A stretch of DNA of 64,000 bases from Nocardia sp. NBC_01503 (GTDB lineage: Bacteria > Actinomycetota > Actinomycetes > Mycobacteriales > Mycobacteriaceae). Numbering within the stretch: position 1 is the stretch's first letter; each line of letters starts with the position of its first letter. A program made the position numbers and the translations under genes. Of the stretch, positions 16,915 through 28,240 are shown in pieces. The DNA lies in the NCBI RefSeq assembly GCF_036327755.1, contig NZ_CP109596.1, positions 3,348,001 through 3,412,000 of the forward strand, written 5' to 3'. The notes under the pieces were generated by a model. The model had not been told where the DNA came from. It ran no database searches and saw nothing but the letters and a program-made list of their open reading frames with translations.

Positions 16915-17669
16915 CGGAGGCCGCCCATGCCCGCGCCGATGACCGCCCCCGCGATGCCGCCGGTCGCACCCCAGGTGAGGCAGGTCAGCGGGGTCAGGGG
17001 GAATGCGATAACGGTGACGATCTGAAGGGTTGCGCCGATGCCGCAACCGATTACAGCGCCCTGGACCGCTCCGGCGATGGCGGAGGCGGCGACGCTGTCG
17101 GCGCGGCTGGGGGCCACGCCCAGGGAGCGGGCGTACTGGGAGATATCGGCTTCGGGGCGGGCGAAGGTGGAGTTGATCTGGTCGATCTGGTCCGTATTCA
17201 GGAAATCGGGTGCGGCCATGGAGAGATCACCCGCGCGCAGCACCTTCGGATCGGGCACGATCTCCGCGAGCTGCGGTGCGGGCTCGGGGGCGTGCAGCGT
17301 CTCCGGTTGCAGCGGTGCGATGTATTCCCGTTGCGGTACTTGGCGATACGGCGCGTTGTAATCGGAAGCCGGTGCCACGCCGTGCGCGTCGTCGGCGGGT
17401 GAGACGTAATCCGATGGCGGCGGCGTCTTCACGGCGGCGGGCGCGGGCGGCTTGGTCACGCCGGGCTGGATCGGGCCGGGGGACTGGTTGCCCGGATTGG
17501 GTGTGGTGACACCCGGCTGCGGGGTGATGAACTGCGGCTGCGCCACCGCCTGCTCCGATGCGGCCTGCGCGGTCGCGCTCCCGGCGACCACCGCCACCAG
17601 TGGGACCACGCCCATCGCCGCACGGGCGGCCATGCGCTGAGTCGTCGTCTGCCTGCGGTGTTTCGCCAT
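16911..17669 (-). CDS. Exported Pro-rich protein with glycine-zipper hydrophobic C-terminus (first of pair)
   Basis: 252 residues from MAKHRRQ. The signal peptide spans about residues 1-36 (AAMGVVPLVAVVAGSATAQA). A long Pro/Ala/Gln-rich linker covers about 37-130, then SRADSVAASAIAGAVQGAVIGCGIG and a C-terminal hydrophobic Gly-rich hairpin ending GAVIGAGMGGLR. Two cysteines in the hydrophobic part could pair. The architecture (signal peptide, variable body, glycine zipper) matches the downstream gene, with which it overlaps by 4 bases (ATGA). Function unknown. Confidence 0.8.
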   Translation of the reverse strand: MAKHRRQTTTQRMAARAAMGVVPLVAVVAGSATAQAASEQAVAQPQFITPQPGVTTPNPGNQSPGPIQPGVTKPPAPAAVKTPPPSDYVSPADDAHGVAPASDYNAPYRQVPQREYIAPLQPETLHAPEPAPQLAEIVPDPKVLRAGDLSMAAPDFLNTDQIDQINSTFARPEADISQYARSLGVAPSRADSVAASAIAGAVQGAVIGCGIGATLQIVTVIAFPLTPLTCLTWGATGGIAGAVIGAGMGGLR

Positions 17670-17924
17670 ATGAGTCCCCGAACCCTTCAATGCACTGTTT
17701 TCGACCGCGCGACCGCACGCCGGTGGGATAGCTGTTCGATAACCCCCCGGTCAGCGCGTGTCACGCCAACTGCCGTGCTCGCGATTTCGATTCTCGTACA
17801 GCGGAATCGGTATGCGGGCAGGACAATTCACCCCGCAGTACATCGGGGTTCATAAGCGCATGTCAAACGATCGAGAGCGGCTGAGTCGCGGATCACAAAC
17901 GACCGCTGGAAGAGTCGGGCGGTA
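17670..17924. other. Spacer upstream of the exported-protein pair
   Basis: 255 bases between the end of the TetR gene and the start of the exported pair, both read on the minus strand. It must hold the promoter of the pair, but I see no clear -10/-35 or operator. Confidence 0.4.
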
Positions 17925-18518
17925 TCAGCCGAGAGCGGCCAGGGCCATTCGGCGTAGTACCGGGCGGGCGCGGGTGGCGGTAGCGGCGGGGGCGCTGTGT
18001 GGGGTGGAGTTGATCAGGCCGAAGGTGGCGTGCGCCTGGACGCGCGCGGTGGCCTCCGGTAGGTCGGGGTGTAGATCCCGCAGTACGGCGACCCAGACCT
18101 CCACGTATTGCCGCTGGGTGCGGCGCACCTGGCGGCGCGCGGCCTCGGGCAGATTCTCCAGATCGCGATCCTGGATACGAATGAGTTCGGGCTCGCCCAG
18201 CGCGAAGTCGAGATGGAAATCGATCAGCGCGTCGAGCGCGGCGGCGGGGGAGTCCGCCTCGGCCGCGACCGCGCTCCCGCCGTCGAGCAGGCGCTGACTG
18301 ATCCCGACCAGCAACTCCACCAGCAGCGCTTCCTTATTGGGGAAGTGCCGGTACACCGCGGGTCCGCTGATACCCGCCGCCGCGCCCAGATCGTCCAGGC
18401 GCATGCCGAGGAATCCGCGGTCCGCGATCAACCGCGCGCCCGCTTCCAGCAGCTGTTCCCGCCGCTGGGCTTTGAGCTGTTCGCGCCGGGTTTGGGGCAC
18501 GGTTTCCGTGTTGTTCAC
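17925..18518 (-). CDS. TetR-family regulator divergent from the leucine-degradation operon
   Basis: 197 residues. N-terminal TetR helix-turn-helix at about residues 16-62 ([43 protein letters not shown]); the rest is a helical ligand domain. Its position divergent from accD1 matches the TetR gene next to the M. tuberculosis accD1-accA1-fadE19 operon (Rv2506), so it most likely represses this operon and responds to a branched-chain acyl-CoA. That role is inferred from context. An imperfect palindrome at 18578-18593 is a candidate operator. Confidence 0.88.
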   Translation of the reverse strand: MNNTETVPQTRREQLKAQRREQLLEAGARLIADRGFLGMRLDDLGAAAGISGPAVYRHFPNKEALLVELLVGISQRLLDGGSAVAAEADSPAAALDALIDFHLDFALGEPELIRIQDRDLENLPEAARRQVRRTQRQYVEVWVAVLRDLHPDLPEATARVQAHATFGLINSTPHSAPAATATRARPVLRRMALAALG

Positions 18519-18577
18519 CGCGGGCTCCCTTCCTCGGTCCTGGACAACTCAGTTAGTGAAGATTATCTTATATTCCA

Positions 18578-18593
18578 GTTATTGGCGATTAAC
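18578..18593. promoter_or_regulatory. Candidate TetR operator upstream of accD1
   Basis: GTTATTGGCGATTAAC is an imperfect palindrome (6 of 8 base pairs) 20 bases before the accD1 ATG, in an AT-rich stretch between divergent genes. A related half (AGTTAGTG) lies about 27 bases upstream. Confidence 0.4.
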
Positions 18594-18612
18594 CGAGTGG
18601 CAGGATGGCGGC

Positions 18613-20199
<1,587 letters not shown>

Positions 20200-20207
20200 T
20201 CGCCTTG

Positions 20208-22220
20208 ATGAACAAAGCACACCCCGTCGCCTTCGATACGGTGCTGGTCGCCAATCGCGGTGAGATCGCGGTGCGAGTCATTCGCACCCTGCGCGCCATG
20301 GGAATTCGCTCGGTCGCGGTGTACAGCGATGCCGATGTCAATGCCCGGCATGTGCACGAGGCCGATATCGCGGTGCGGCTCGGCCCGGCCCCGGCGCGCG
20401 AGTCCTATCTGGATATCGCCAAGGTCGTGGAGGCCGCGGTGCGCTCCGGCGCACAGGCCGTGCACCCGGGATATGGCTTCCTGTCGGAGAATCCGGCCTT
20501 CGCGGCGGCGCTCGACGCGGCCGATATCGTCTTCCTCGGACCGCCGACCCGGGCCATCGAGATCATGGGCGACAAGATCGCCGCCAAGAACGCGGTTTCG
20601 GCCTACGGAGTCCCCGTGGTGCCGGGTATCGCCCGGCCCGGTCTCACCGATGCCGAATTGATCGAGGCGGCAGCCGAAGTCGGCTATCCGGTGCTGGTGA
20701 AGCCGTCCGCCGGTGGCGGCGGTAAGGGTATGCGCCGGGTCGAGGATCCGGCCCTGCTGCCCGAGGCCCTGATCAGCGCCCGCCGCGAGGCCGGTGCGGC
20801 CTTCGGTGACGACACCCTGTTCCTGGAGCGATTCGTCAACCGCCCCAGGCATATCGAGGTGCAGGTCCTCGCCGACGAATTCGGCCAGGTGCTGCATCTG
20901 GGCGAGCGCGAATGCAGTCTGCAGCGCCGCCATCAGAAGGTGATCGAGGAGGCTCCGTCACCACTGCTGGATGCCCGCACCCGGGCTCGGATCGGCGCGG
21001 CCGCCTGCAATACCGCGCGCAGCGTGGACTATGTCGGCGCGGGCACCGTGGAGTTCATCGTCTCCGCCGACAGGCCGGACGAGTTCTTCTTCATGGAGAT
21101 GAATACCCGTCTGCAGGTGGAGCATCCGGTCACCGAGCTGATCACCGGCGTGGACCTGGTCGAGTGCCAGGTGCGGATCGCCGCGGGTCAGAAGCTGGCG
21201 GTCGGCCAGGAGGACATCAAGCTCACCGGCCATGCCATCGAGGCGCGGGTGTACGCCGAGGATCCCGGTCGCGGCTTCCTGCCCACCGGCGGCACCGTGC
21301 TGGCGCTGTCCGAGCCGGAAGGTAAAGGCGTGCGCGTGGATTCGGGTCTGCGCGCCGGAACCGTGGTCGGCACCGACTACGATCCGATGCTCTCCAAGGT
21401 CATCACGCACGCCGGTGACCGTGACTCCGCTATCAAGAAACTCGATGCGGCCCTGCGGGATACGCAGATCCTGGGCGTTCGCGCCAATATCGATTTCCTG
21501 CGCTTCCTGCTCGCCGATCCGGACGTGCGGGCCGGAGCCCTGGATACCGGCCTGCTGGATCGGCGCGCGGTCGACTTCGCGCCCGCGGCCGCAAGTGACG
21601 CCCAATTCATCGCCGCCGCAACGGATCTGTGGTTGCGCCACTGGCCTACCGGTGCGGCCGATCCCTGGTCCATCCCGAACGGCTGGCGGGTGGGCGCGCA
21701 CGCACCCACCGGCTTCCGGTTGAGCTCCGGTGATCGCACCGCGCACGTCTACCTCTCGGGTACCCCCGATCAGGCAACGGCCTGGCTGGAGGATGGCGAA
21801 AAGCACTCGCTGACAGCCGCGTCCGACGGTGACTGGCTCACCGTCACGCTCGACGGACTGCGCGGACGCTACCGCGTCGCCACCGCCGGCGATCAGCTCT
21901 GGGTGGCCGACGCCACCGGCGTCGCCCAGTTGCGCGAGGTCGCCGAGGCCGATGTCCGCGGCGGCGGCGAACACGTCGGCGATGCCGAGATCACCAGCCC
22001 CATGCCGGGTTCGGTCATCGCGGTACCCGCCGTCGACGGCGCCGAGGTCGCGGCGGGAGCGCCGATCGTCATTGTCGAAGCCATGAAAATGGAGCACACC
22101 CTCACCGCCCCCGTAGCCGGGCGGGTGGAGTTGCTCGTCGAAGCCGGAGCCCAGGTCAAGCTGGAGCAGCCGCTGGCCCGCATCATCACCGCTGATTCCC
22201 AGGAGAACACCGCGTCATGA
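20208..22220 (+). CDS. accA1: Biotin-dependent acyl-CoA carboxylase alpha subunit
   Basis: 670 residues: an N-terminal biotin carboxylase ([60 protein letters not shown]) and a C-terminal biotinyl domain with EAMKMEHT, biotin attachment Lys near residue 627. It carboxylates biotin with ATP and bicarbonate and works with AccD1. The start is ATG 20208; an in-frame GTG at 20196 would overlap the accD1 stop (GTGA) and is an alternative. Its stop overlaps the next gene (ATGA). Confidence 0.95.
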   Translation: MNKAHPVAFDTVLVANRGEIAVRVIRTLRAMGIRSVAVYSDADVNARHVHEADIAVRLGPAPARESYLDIAKVVEAAVRSGAQAVHPGYGFLSENPAFAAALDAADIVFLGPPTRAIEIMGDKIAAKNAVSAYGVPVVPGIARPGLTDAELIEAAAEVGYPVLVKPSAGGGGKGMRRVEDPALLPEALISARREAGAAFGDDTLFLERFVNRPRHIEVQVLADEFGQVLHLGERECSLQRRHQKVIEEAPSPLLDARTRARIGAAACNTARSVDYVGAGTVEFIVSADRPDEFFFMEMNTRLQVEHPVTELITGVDLVECQVRIAAGQKLAVGQEDIKLTGHAIEARVYAEDPGRGFLPTGGTVLALSEPEGKGVRVDSGLRAGTVVGTDYDPMLSKVITHAGDRDSAIKKLDAALRDTQILGVRANIDFLRFLLADPDVRAGALDTGLLDRRAVDFAPAAASDAQFIAAATDLWLRHWPTGAADPWSIPNGWRVGAHAPTGFRLSSGDRTAHVYLSGTPDQATAWLEDGEKHSLTAASDGDWLTVTLDGLRGRYRVATAGDQLWVADATGVAQLREVAEADVRGGGEHVGDAEITSPMPGSVIAVPAVDGAEVAAGAPIVIVEAMKMEHTLTAPVAGRVELLVEAGAQVKLEQPLARIITADSQENTAS

Positions 22221-23377
22221 CCGACTTCCTGTCCACCGGCACGCTGCCGGACGAGTACCGCGAACTCGCCCTCACCGTCCGCGACTTCGCCAATCAGGTG
22301 GTGGCCCCGGTCGCCGCCAAACACGATGCCGAGCACAGCTTCCCGTACGAGGTCATCGCGGGTATGGCCGATATGGGCCTGTTCGGCCTGCCGTTCCCCG
22401 AGGAGTTCGGCGGTATGGGCGGCGACTACTTCGCGCTCTGCCTGGCCCTGGAAGAGCTCGGCAAGGTCGATCAGAGTGTGGCCATCACCCTCGAAGCGGG
22501 TGTCTCGCTGGGCGCGATGCCGATCTACCGCTTCGGCGATGACAAGCAGAAGCAGGAGTGGCTGCCGCTGCTCGCCAGTGGGCGCGCGCTGGGCGCGTTC
22601 GGCCTCACCGAGCCCGGCGCGGGCAGCGACGCGGGCGGCACCCGCACCACCGCCAAGCAGGACGGTGACAGCTGGATCATCAACGGCAGCAAGCAGTTCA
22701 TCACCAATTCGGGCACCGATATCACCCGTCTGGTCACCGTCACCGCCGTCACCGGCGAGACCGATGGCAAGAAGGAGATCTCCACCATCATCGTGCCCGC
22801 CGACACCCCCGGTTTCGTGGCCGAGCCCGCGTACAACAAGGTCGGCTGGAATGCCTCGGATACGCATCCGCTGAGCTTCACCGATGTACGGGTGCCCGCG
22901 GAGAACCTGCTCGGTGAGCGCGGTCGCGGCTACGCCAACTTCCTGCGCATTCTGGACGAGGGCCGCATCGCCATCGCCGCACTGTCGGTCGGCGCGGCAC
23001 AGGGTTGCGTGGACGAGAGCATCAAATACGCCAAGGAGCGCGAGGCGTTCGGCCGTCCCATCGGCAGCAATCAGGCCATTGCCTTCAAGATCGCCCGGAT
23101 GGAGGTGCGCGCGCATATGGCCCGCACCGCCTACTACGACGCGGCCGCGCTCATGCTCTCGGGTAAGCCGTTCAAGAAGCAGGCCTCCATCGCGAAACTG
23201 GTCGCCAGCGAGGCCGCCATGGACAATGCTCGCGACGCCACCCAGATTTTCGGCGGCTACGGCTTCATGAACGAATATGCTGTGGCGCGGCACTATCGCG
23301 ACAGCAAGATCCTGGAGATCGGCGAGGGCACCACGGAGGTGCAGTTGATGCTTATCGGACGAGAGCTGGGCCTGTGA
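22217..23377 (+). CDS. fadE19: Acyl-CoA dehydrogenase (isovaleryl/short branched-chain type)
   Basis: 386 residues. FAD-dependent acyl-CoA dehydrogenase with [15 protein letters not shown], a [12 protein letters not shown] strand, and the C-terminal [22 protein letters not shown] followed by [10 protein letters not shown]. It converts the leucine-derived acyl-CoA to the enoyl-CoA that AccA1/AccD1 carboxylate. The glutamate in GEGT corresponds to the catalytic base of SCAD-type enzymes; classical isovaleryl-CoA dehydrogenases have another residue there, so a wider branched-chain substrate range is possible. It overlaps accA1 by 4 bases and the next gene by 4 bases. Named from the M. tuberculosis operon order. 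Confidence 0.92.
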   Translation: MTDFLSTGTLPDEYRELALTVRDFANQVVAPVAAKHDAEHSFPYEVIAGMADMGLFGLPFPEEFGGMGGDYFALCLALEELGKVDQSVAITLEAGVSLGAMPIYRFGDDKQKQEWLPLLASGRALGAFGLTEPGAGSDAGGTRTTAKQDGDSWIINGSKQFITNSGTDITRLVTVTAVTGETDGKKEISTIIVPADTPGFVAEPAYNKVGWNASDTHPLSFTDVRVPAENLLGERGRGYANFLRILDEGRIAIAALSVGAAQGCVDESIKYAKEREAFGRPIGSNQAIAFKIARMEVRAHMARTAYYDAAALMLSGKPFKKQASIAKLVASEAAMDNARDATQIFGGYGFMNEYAVARHYRDSKILEIGEGTTEVQLMLIGRELGL

Positions 23378-23868
23378 CCGAGGGCAGCACGCCGGAGGTT
23401 CGCCGAGTCGTACAGCGCGGCCTGTGGTTCGAGGAGTTCGAGCTCGGTGTGGTGTACGAGCATCGGCCCGGCCGCACCATTACCGAGGCCGACAATGTCC
23501 TGTTCACGACGCTCACGATGAATACCCAGGCGCTGCACCTGGACGCCGCGTTCGCGGCCACCCAGGAGCCGTTCCGCCAACGGCTGGTGAACTCCATGTT
23601 CACGCTCTCCACGCTGGTGGGTCTGTCGGTGGCGCAGCTGACCCAGGGCACCATCGTGGCCAATCTCGGCTTCTCCGAAATCGCTTTTCCCAAACCGCTT
23701 TTCCACGGCGACACGCTGTACGCCGAGACCGTCGTCACCGACCTGCGGGAATCCAAGAGTCGTCCGGGGGAGGGCATCGTGACCTTCGCGCACACCGGCC
23801 GCAATCAGCACGGGGATGTGGTGGCCACCGCCAACCGCAAGACCCTGGTGAGGAAGCAAAAGCAATGA
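23374..23868 (+). CDS. MaoC-like (R)-enoyl-CoA hydratase (Rv2499c-like)
   Basis: 164 residues starting at GTG 23374, inside the stop of fadE19 (GTGA overlap). MaoC/hot-dog fold pattern: [25 protein letters not shown], then [13 protein letters not shown] and [27 protein letters not shown]. MaoC proteins hydrate enoyl-CoAs. By position it corresponds to M. tuberculosis Rv2499c, next to the citE-like lyase. In this operon it would supply the hydration step from 3-methylglutaconyl-CoA to HMG-CoA (and possibly itaconyl-CoA to citramalyl-CoA). That substrate is inferred. Confidence 0.9.
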   Translation: MTEGSTPEVRRVVQRGLWFEEFELGVVYEHRPGRTITEADNVLFTTLTMNTQALHLDAAFAATQEPFRQRLVNSMFTLSTLVGLSVAQLTQGTIVANLGFSEIAFPKPLFHGDTLYAETVVTDLRESKSRPGEGIVTFAHTGRNQHGDVVATANRKTLVRKQKQ

Positions 23869-24698
23869 GCTGGGAGATGCCCGGACCCGCGTGGCTGTTC
23901 TGTCCCGCGGATCGGCCCGAGCGCTATGAGAAGGCCGCCACGGCGGCCGATGTGGTGATCATCGACCTGGAAGATGGTGTGGCCGAGGCCGACAAGGCTG
24001 CGGCCCGCGAGGCGTTGATCGCCACTCCGCTGGATCCCGAGCGCACCGTGGTGCGGGTGAACGCGGCGGGGACGGTCGAGCACATGCTGGACCTGGATGC
24101 CCTGCTGCGCACCGAGTACAGGCGTCTAATGCTGCCCAAATGTGAATCGGCGGAGCAGATTACGCGCCTGTCCGACTACGAGGTGATCGCGCTCATCGAA
24201 TCGCCGCTGGGCGCGATGGCGGTCGGCCGGGCGGTCATGGTGCGCAATGCCATCGGCGTCATGTGGGGCGCGGAGGATCTGGTGGCGGCGCTCGGCGGCA
24301 ACTCCAGCCGGCATGCCGACGGTGGCTATCGCGATGTGGCGCTGCATGTGCGCTCGCAATCGCTGTTGGCGGCCAAGGCATATGGCAAGTTCGCGCTGGA
24401 TTCGGTGTTCCTGAACATCCCCGATCTGGCGGGGCTCGCCACGGAATCCGAGGACGCGGTCGCGGTCGGCTTCGATGCCAAGGTCGCCATTCATCCCAGT
24501 CAGGTGCCGGTCATCCGGCGCGCCTACGCCCCGGTGGCGAAGGAAGTCGACTGGGCGCAAAGGCTTTTGGCCGAGGTGCCGAATCATCGAGGTGTCTTCA
24601 CCTTCGAGGGCCGAATGGTGGATATGCCGGTCATCCGGCATGCCGAGCGGATCGTGCAGCGTGCGCAGGTCGCGGACAGCGCGGGATTCGCGTCGTAG
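23865..24698 (+). CDS. citE: CitE-like beta-hydroxyacyl-CoA lyase (citramalyl/HMG-CoA lyase type)
   Basis: 277 residues of the HpcH/HpaI/CitE fold: [56 protein letters not shown] and [12 protein letters not shown]. The last holds the active-site and metal region of the family. The M. tuberculosis counterpart (Rv2498c) is reported to cleave (S)-citramalyl-CoA and to act in leucine catabolism; here it would split HMG-CoA to acetyl-CoA and acetoacetate, since no classical HMG-CoA lyase is present. ATG 23865 overlaps the previous stop (ATGA). Confidence 0.92.
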   Translation: MSWEMPGPAWLFCPADRPERYEKAATAADVVIIDLEDGVAEADKAAAREALIATPLDPERTVVRVNAAGTVEHMLDLDALLRTEYRRLMLPKCESAEQITRLSDYEVIALIESPLGAMAVGRAVMVRNAIGVMWGAEDLVAALGGNSSRHADGGYRDVALHVRSQSLLAAKAYGKFALDSVFLNIPDLAGLATESEDAVAVGFDAKVAIHPSQVPVIRRAYAPVAKEVDWAQRLLAEVPNHRGVFTFEGRMVDMPVIRHAERIVQRAQVADSAGFAS

Positions 24699-24709
24699 GA
24701 GGTAGTGCG

Positions 24710-26647
24710 GTGGAACCACAGTGGGTGCCGAGTGCGGCGGATATCGCCGGAGCGCGGGTCACCGATTTCGCGAAGTACGTGACCGAGCGCACGGGAACGG
24801 CACTGCCGGACTACGACTCGCTCTGGCGGTGGTCGGTGGAGAATCTGGCGGGCTTCTGGGGAGCGCTCTGGGACTACTTCGACCTGGGCGAGCGCAGCGG
24901 TCAGGTCCTGGTCTCCACCGAGATGCCCGGGACGAAATGGTTTCCGGCGCAACAGCTGAACTATGTCGATCAGGTCGTTCGGCAGGCGCGCACGGATCGG
25001 CCCGCGATCATCGGCGTCGATGAGGACGGCAGTGTGATCGAGCTGTCCTGGGCCGAACTGCTGAGCAGCACAGCGGCTTTCGCGCGCACGCTGAGCGAAC
25101 TCGGTGTCGGGCGCGGTGATCGGGTCGCCGGATACCTGCCGAATATTCCACAGGCCGTCATCGCCTTCCTCGCCACCGCGAGCCTCGGCGCCATCTGGAG
25201 TGCCTGCGGCCAGGACTACTCGGCGCAGGCGGCCCTGGACCGACTCGGTCAGTTGGAGCCGAAGGTCCTGGTCACCGCGGACGGATATCGCTTCGGCGGG
25301 AAGGTGCACGACAAGACCGCCGATATCGAGGCGCTGCGGGCCGGGCTGCCCTCGCTGGCCGCGACGGTACTGGTCTCACGCATCGGCAAGTCGCTACCGG
25401 ATGTGGTGTCCTGGGATGAGGTGATCGCGGACGCGGATTCGCCCGTAATCGACACCGTCCCGGTCGATTTCGAACATCCGCTCTGGGTGCTGTACTCCTC
25501 CGGGACCACCGGCAAGCCCAAGGGGATCGTGCACGGGCACGGCGGAGTGCTGCTGGAGCATTTGAAAGCCGTTGCGCTGCAATCCGATATCGGGCGTGCG
25601 GACACCTTCTTCTGGTACACCAGCCCCAGCTGGATGATGTGGAACTTCCAGGTGGCCGGGCTGCTGACCGGCGCGACCATCGTCACCTACGACGGCAGCC
25701 CGGCGGCTCCGACGCCGGATGCGCTGTGGGCCATCGCCGCTCGTACCGGTGCCACGGTCGTCGGCACCAGCCCGGGCTATGTGCTCGGCTGCGCCAAGGC
25801 GGGTGTGGTGCCACGCCGCGATCACGATCTCTCCGCGCTGCGCATGGTCGGCATCACCGGCTCATCGCTGCCGCCGTCATCCTCACTGTGGTTGCGCGAC
25901 AATGTAGGTGAAGACGTTCCGGTCGCCTCCATCAGCGGCGGCACCGATGTCGTCTCCGCGTTCATCGGTGGGGTGCGCACCGTCCCGGTCTGGCCGGGTG
26001 AACTCTCCGCCCCCTATCTCGGCGTGGCCCTGGATGCCTGGGATGAGAAGGGCCATCCGGTGCGGGGTGAGGTCGGCGAGTTGGTCATCACCAAACCGAT
26101 GCCCTCCATGCCGGTCCGCTTCTGGGACGATCCGGACGGAAGTCGTTACCGCGAAGCCTATTTCGATATGTTCCCCGGTGTCTGGCGGCACGGTGACTGG
26201 ATCACCATCAACGACCACGGCAGTATCACCGTGCACGGCCGCTCCGATTCGACCCTGAACCGGCACGGAATTCGCATGGGCAGCGCCGACATCTACCAGA
26301 CGGTCGAGGGGTTGCCGGAGGTCGCCGAGGCGTTGGTGCTCGGCGTCGAGCTACCCGAGGGCCGCTACTGGATGCCGCTGTTCGTCGTCCCCGCCCCCGG
26401 TGTCGAGTTGACCGATGAGGTGAAGGCGCGCATCAATTCCGCCATTCGCACCGAGGTTTCTCCTCGGCATGTGCCGGACGAAATCATTGCCGCCCCGGCT
26501 ATTCCGCACACCCGTACTGGAAAGAAGCTCGAGGTCCCCCTCAAAAAACTCTTCCAGGGCGCGGAACTGGCCAGGGTCGTCGCACCGACCGCGGTGGATG
26601 ATCCCGACCTGCTGACCTGGTACGCCCAGCACTCCCCGCCGAAGTAA
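24710..26647 (+). CDS. Acetoacetyl-CoA synthetase
   Basis: 645 residues, the usual length for acetoacetate-CoA ligases. ANL-superfamily motifs: LYSSGTTGKPKGIVHGHGG, then TFFWYTSPSWMMWNFQVAGL, GGTDVVSAFIGG, HGRSDSTLNRHGIRMGSADIY and a C-terminal HTRTGKKLEVPLKK with the adenylation lysine. The TSPSWMMWNF and GGTDVV stretches are typical of acetoacetyl-CoA synthetase. It starts at GTG 24710 behind AGGAGG at 24697-24702. As last gene of the operon it recovers acetoacetate as acetoacetyl-CoA at the cost of ATP. In M. tuberculosis this place is served by a CoA transferase (scoAB). Confidence 0.93.
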   Translation: MEPQWVPSAADIAGARVTDFAKYVTERTGTALPDYDSLWRWSVENLAGFWGALWDYFDLGERSGQVLVSTEMPGTKWFPAQQLNYVDQVVRQARTDRPAIIGVDEDGSVIELSWAELLSSTAAFARTLSELGVGRGDRVAGYLPNIPQAVIAFLATASLGAIWSACGQDYSAQAALDRLGQLEPKVLVTADGYRFGGKVHDKTADIEALRAGLPSLAATVLVSRIGKSLPDVVSWDEVIADADSPVIDTVPVDFEHPLWVLYSSGTTGKPKGIVHGHGGVLLEHLKAVALQSDIGRADTFFWYTSPSWMMWNFQVAGLLTGATIVTYDGSPAAPTPDALWAIAARTGATVVGTSPGYVLGCAKAGVVPRRDHDLSALRMVGITGSSLPPSSSLWLRDNVGEDVPVASISGGTDVVSAFIGGVRTVPVWPGELSAPYLGVALDAWDEKGHPVRGEVGELVITKPMPSMPVRFWDDPDGSRYREAYFDMFPGVWRHGDWITINDHGSITVHGRSDSTLNRHGIRMGSADIYQTVEGLPEVAEALVLGVELPEGRYWMPLFVVPAPGVELTDEVKARINSAIRTEVSPRHVPDEIIAAPAIPHTRTGKKLEVPLKKLFQGAELARVVAPTAVDDPDLLTWYAQHSPPK

Positions 26648-26652
26648 GCGGC

Positions 26653-26692
26653 GCGAATTGCCCGGCGGCCCCGTGTCCGCCGGGCGATTCGC
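26653..26692. terminator. Bidirectional terminator hairpin between convergent genes
   Basis: A stem of about 16 bp, 26653-26668 with 26677-26692 (core TTGCCCGGCGG / CCGCCGGGCGA, one G-T wobble), with an 8-nt loop. It ends exactly at the stop of the next gene and serves both directions. Confidence 0.75.
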
Positions 26693-27118
26693 TCAATGCC
26701 CGCCGGGCAACCGGCGACGTCCGGTACACACCTCGGACGCCAAATCCTCATAGCCCACGGCCAATTCGGCCAGGCTCTCCCACACGTTGGTCAATTCCTG
26801 CCCCGAGGCATGCGCGAGCGCCGCACAGGCATGAGCGGTCAACTGCGCGAGCCGATCGATCACCGCGCCGAGTGTTTCGGTATGCACCCGAGCCGCCCCA
26901 TGCGAGGGTGGTAGCCGCGAAGTCACCCAACAGTCGATGGTATGCACCAATTCGATGCGCAGACTGTCGAGTTCGGCGCAGGCATCCGGCGCTGCCGCCA
27001 TCTTCCGCCCATGTAGCTCGGTTAGTTCATGTGCGGCGCTCAGTACCGGATGCCCCGGAAAACTGGTTCCACGGCAAGCCAGGAGAACTTGCCTCTTGCT
27101 AGGAAGCGCTTCCCTCAT
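26693..27118 (-). CDS. DUF4254-like protein of unknown function
   Basis: 141 residues from ATG 27118, which has GAAGAGGAG upstream on the minus strand; the longer frame is less likely. Conserved-looking blocks: LPSKRQVLLACRG, HPVLSAAHELTELH, AELDSLRIELVHTIDCWV, GAARVHTETLGAVIDRLAQ and LAELAVGYEDLASEV. From memory these resemble the DUF4254 family found in many copies in Nocardia; no function is established. All-helical by appearance, no signal peptide. It lies downstream of and in the same direction as the nucleobase operon, 90 bases after its last gene. Confidence 0.7.
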   Translation of the reverse strand: MREALPSKRQVLLACRGTSFPGHPVLSAAHELTELHGRKMAAAPDACAELDSLRIELVHTIDCWVTSRLPPSHGAARVHTETLGAVIDRLAQLTAHACAALAHASGQELTNVWESLAELAVGYEDLASEVCTGRRRLPGGH

Positions 27119-27208
27119 CGCGACCACTCCTCTTCCGAGAACTGCGAATTCCGAGAACGCTATTCCCTCAAAATGACCATCCCGTAACCTCCGGCCCAAC
27201 AAGCTATT

Positions 27209-28240
27209 TCATGATCTTCCGACTACCGCGGACGCCGAGGTGAGGTGTTGCCGAACCCGGCTACGCAGCGGAGATTTGTCTGATTCGTCCAGCCAGGCGC
27301 CCTCGATGGCGTTCAATGTGAACGCCAGTAGTTGATCAACGTCATAGCAGAGCGTTTTGTGCAGGACTTCGAAATCGTTGGTGGGGTCGGTGCCGAACAT
27401 CGGCGGGTCGTCGGAGTCGATCGTTACTCGGAGTCCGGCTTCGACCATTGCGGCGATCTTTTCGTGTTTGCCATCGCCGCTGCCGGAGTACCGGCCGATA
27501 TCGGAACTCACCGGGGTGCAGGTGAAGACGATGCCCTCATCCCGGCAGCGTTCGGTAATGCGGGGGCTGTCGATCACGTGGTAGCCGTGATCGACCCTGG
27601 TACAGCCGAGAACATCGAGCAGGACTTCGATATTCGGGGGCGGACCGGATTCGGAGTGGGCGGTGCGATGTAAACCGGCGCGACCGGCAATGCGGTACGC
27701 CTCGTGGAAAAGCTCGGGCGGACCGTGCACTTCGGCGTAATCCAGGCCGATGCCGACGACCTCGTCGCAACGGAATTCGATGACCTTCCCGACCAGCTCG
27801 ACGGCCGCCGCCGGAGTGTCCTCGCGATTGATGGCGACAATGATGCGGCTGCCGATTCCGGTGTCCTGCTCGGCTTCTCGCATTCCCGCGCGAACTCCGT
27901 CCAGGAGAACTCGATAGTCGACACCCGGATGCGCGGGCGGACTCACGAAGATCTCCCGATACAGCACACCGTGTTCGGAGCCGAGCGTGGTCAGCGACTC
28001 GTAGGTGATGCGGCGGAAATCGTCGGCATCGCGCACCACCCGCCCGACCATGTCGTAGACGCGCAGGAATTCATCCAGATCGACATGGCTGTCGATATCG
28101 TAGAGATTGTCGGCGGTGCGGCCGTCGGGCATCGGCACGCCGTACTTACGGGCCAGTGCCGCAACGGTTTCGGGCACTACCGAACCGGTCAGATGACAGT
28201 GCAGGCTGACCTTGGGTAGCTCACGAAAAGGAATCGTCAC
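27209..28240 (-). CDS. Adenosine deaminase-family amidohydrolase (nucleoside/nucleobase deaminase)
   Basis: 343 residues. Metal-site and catalytic motifs are complete: KVSLHCHLTGS (HxH), HRTAHSES, RVDHGYHV and TIDSDDPPMFG. In place of the usual ADA substrate loop it has GLDYAEVHGPPELF, so adenosine, adenine or a modified purine are all possible. It starts at a GTG that overlaps the oxygenase stop (GTGA). It is the last gene of a permease-oxygenase-deaminase operon, which suggests deamination after oxidative tailoring of an imported base. Confidence 0.88.
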   Translation of the reverse strand: MTIPFRELPKVSLHCHLTGSVVPETVAALARKYGVPMPDGRTADNLYDIDSHVDLDEFLRVYDMVGRVVRDADDFRRITYESLTTLGSEHGVLYREIFVSPPAHPGVDYRVLLDGVRAGMREAEQDTGIGSRIIVAINREDTPAAAVELVGKVIEFRCDEVVGIGLDYAEVHGPPELFHEAYRIAGRAGLHRTAHSESGPPPNIEVLLDVLGCTRVDHGYHVIDSPRITERCRDEGIVFTCTPVSSDIGRYSGSGDGKHEKIAAMVEAGLRVTIDSDDPPMFGTDPTNDFEVLHKTLCYDVDQLLAFTLNAIEGAWLDESDKSPLRSRVRQHLTSASAVVGRS

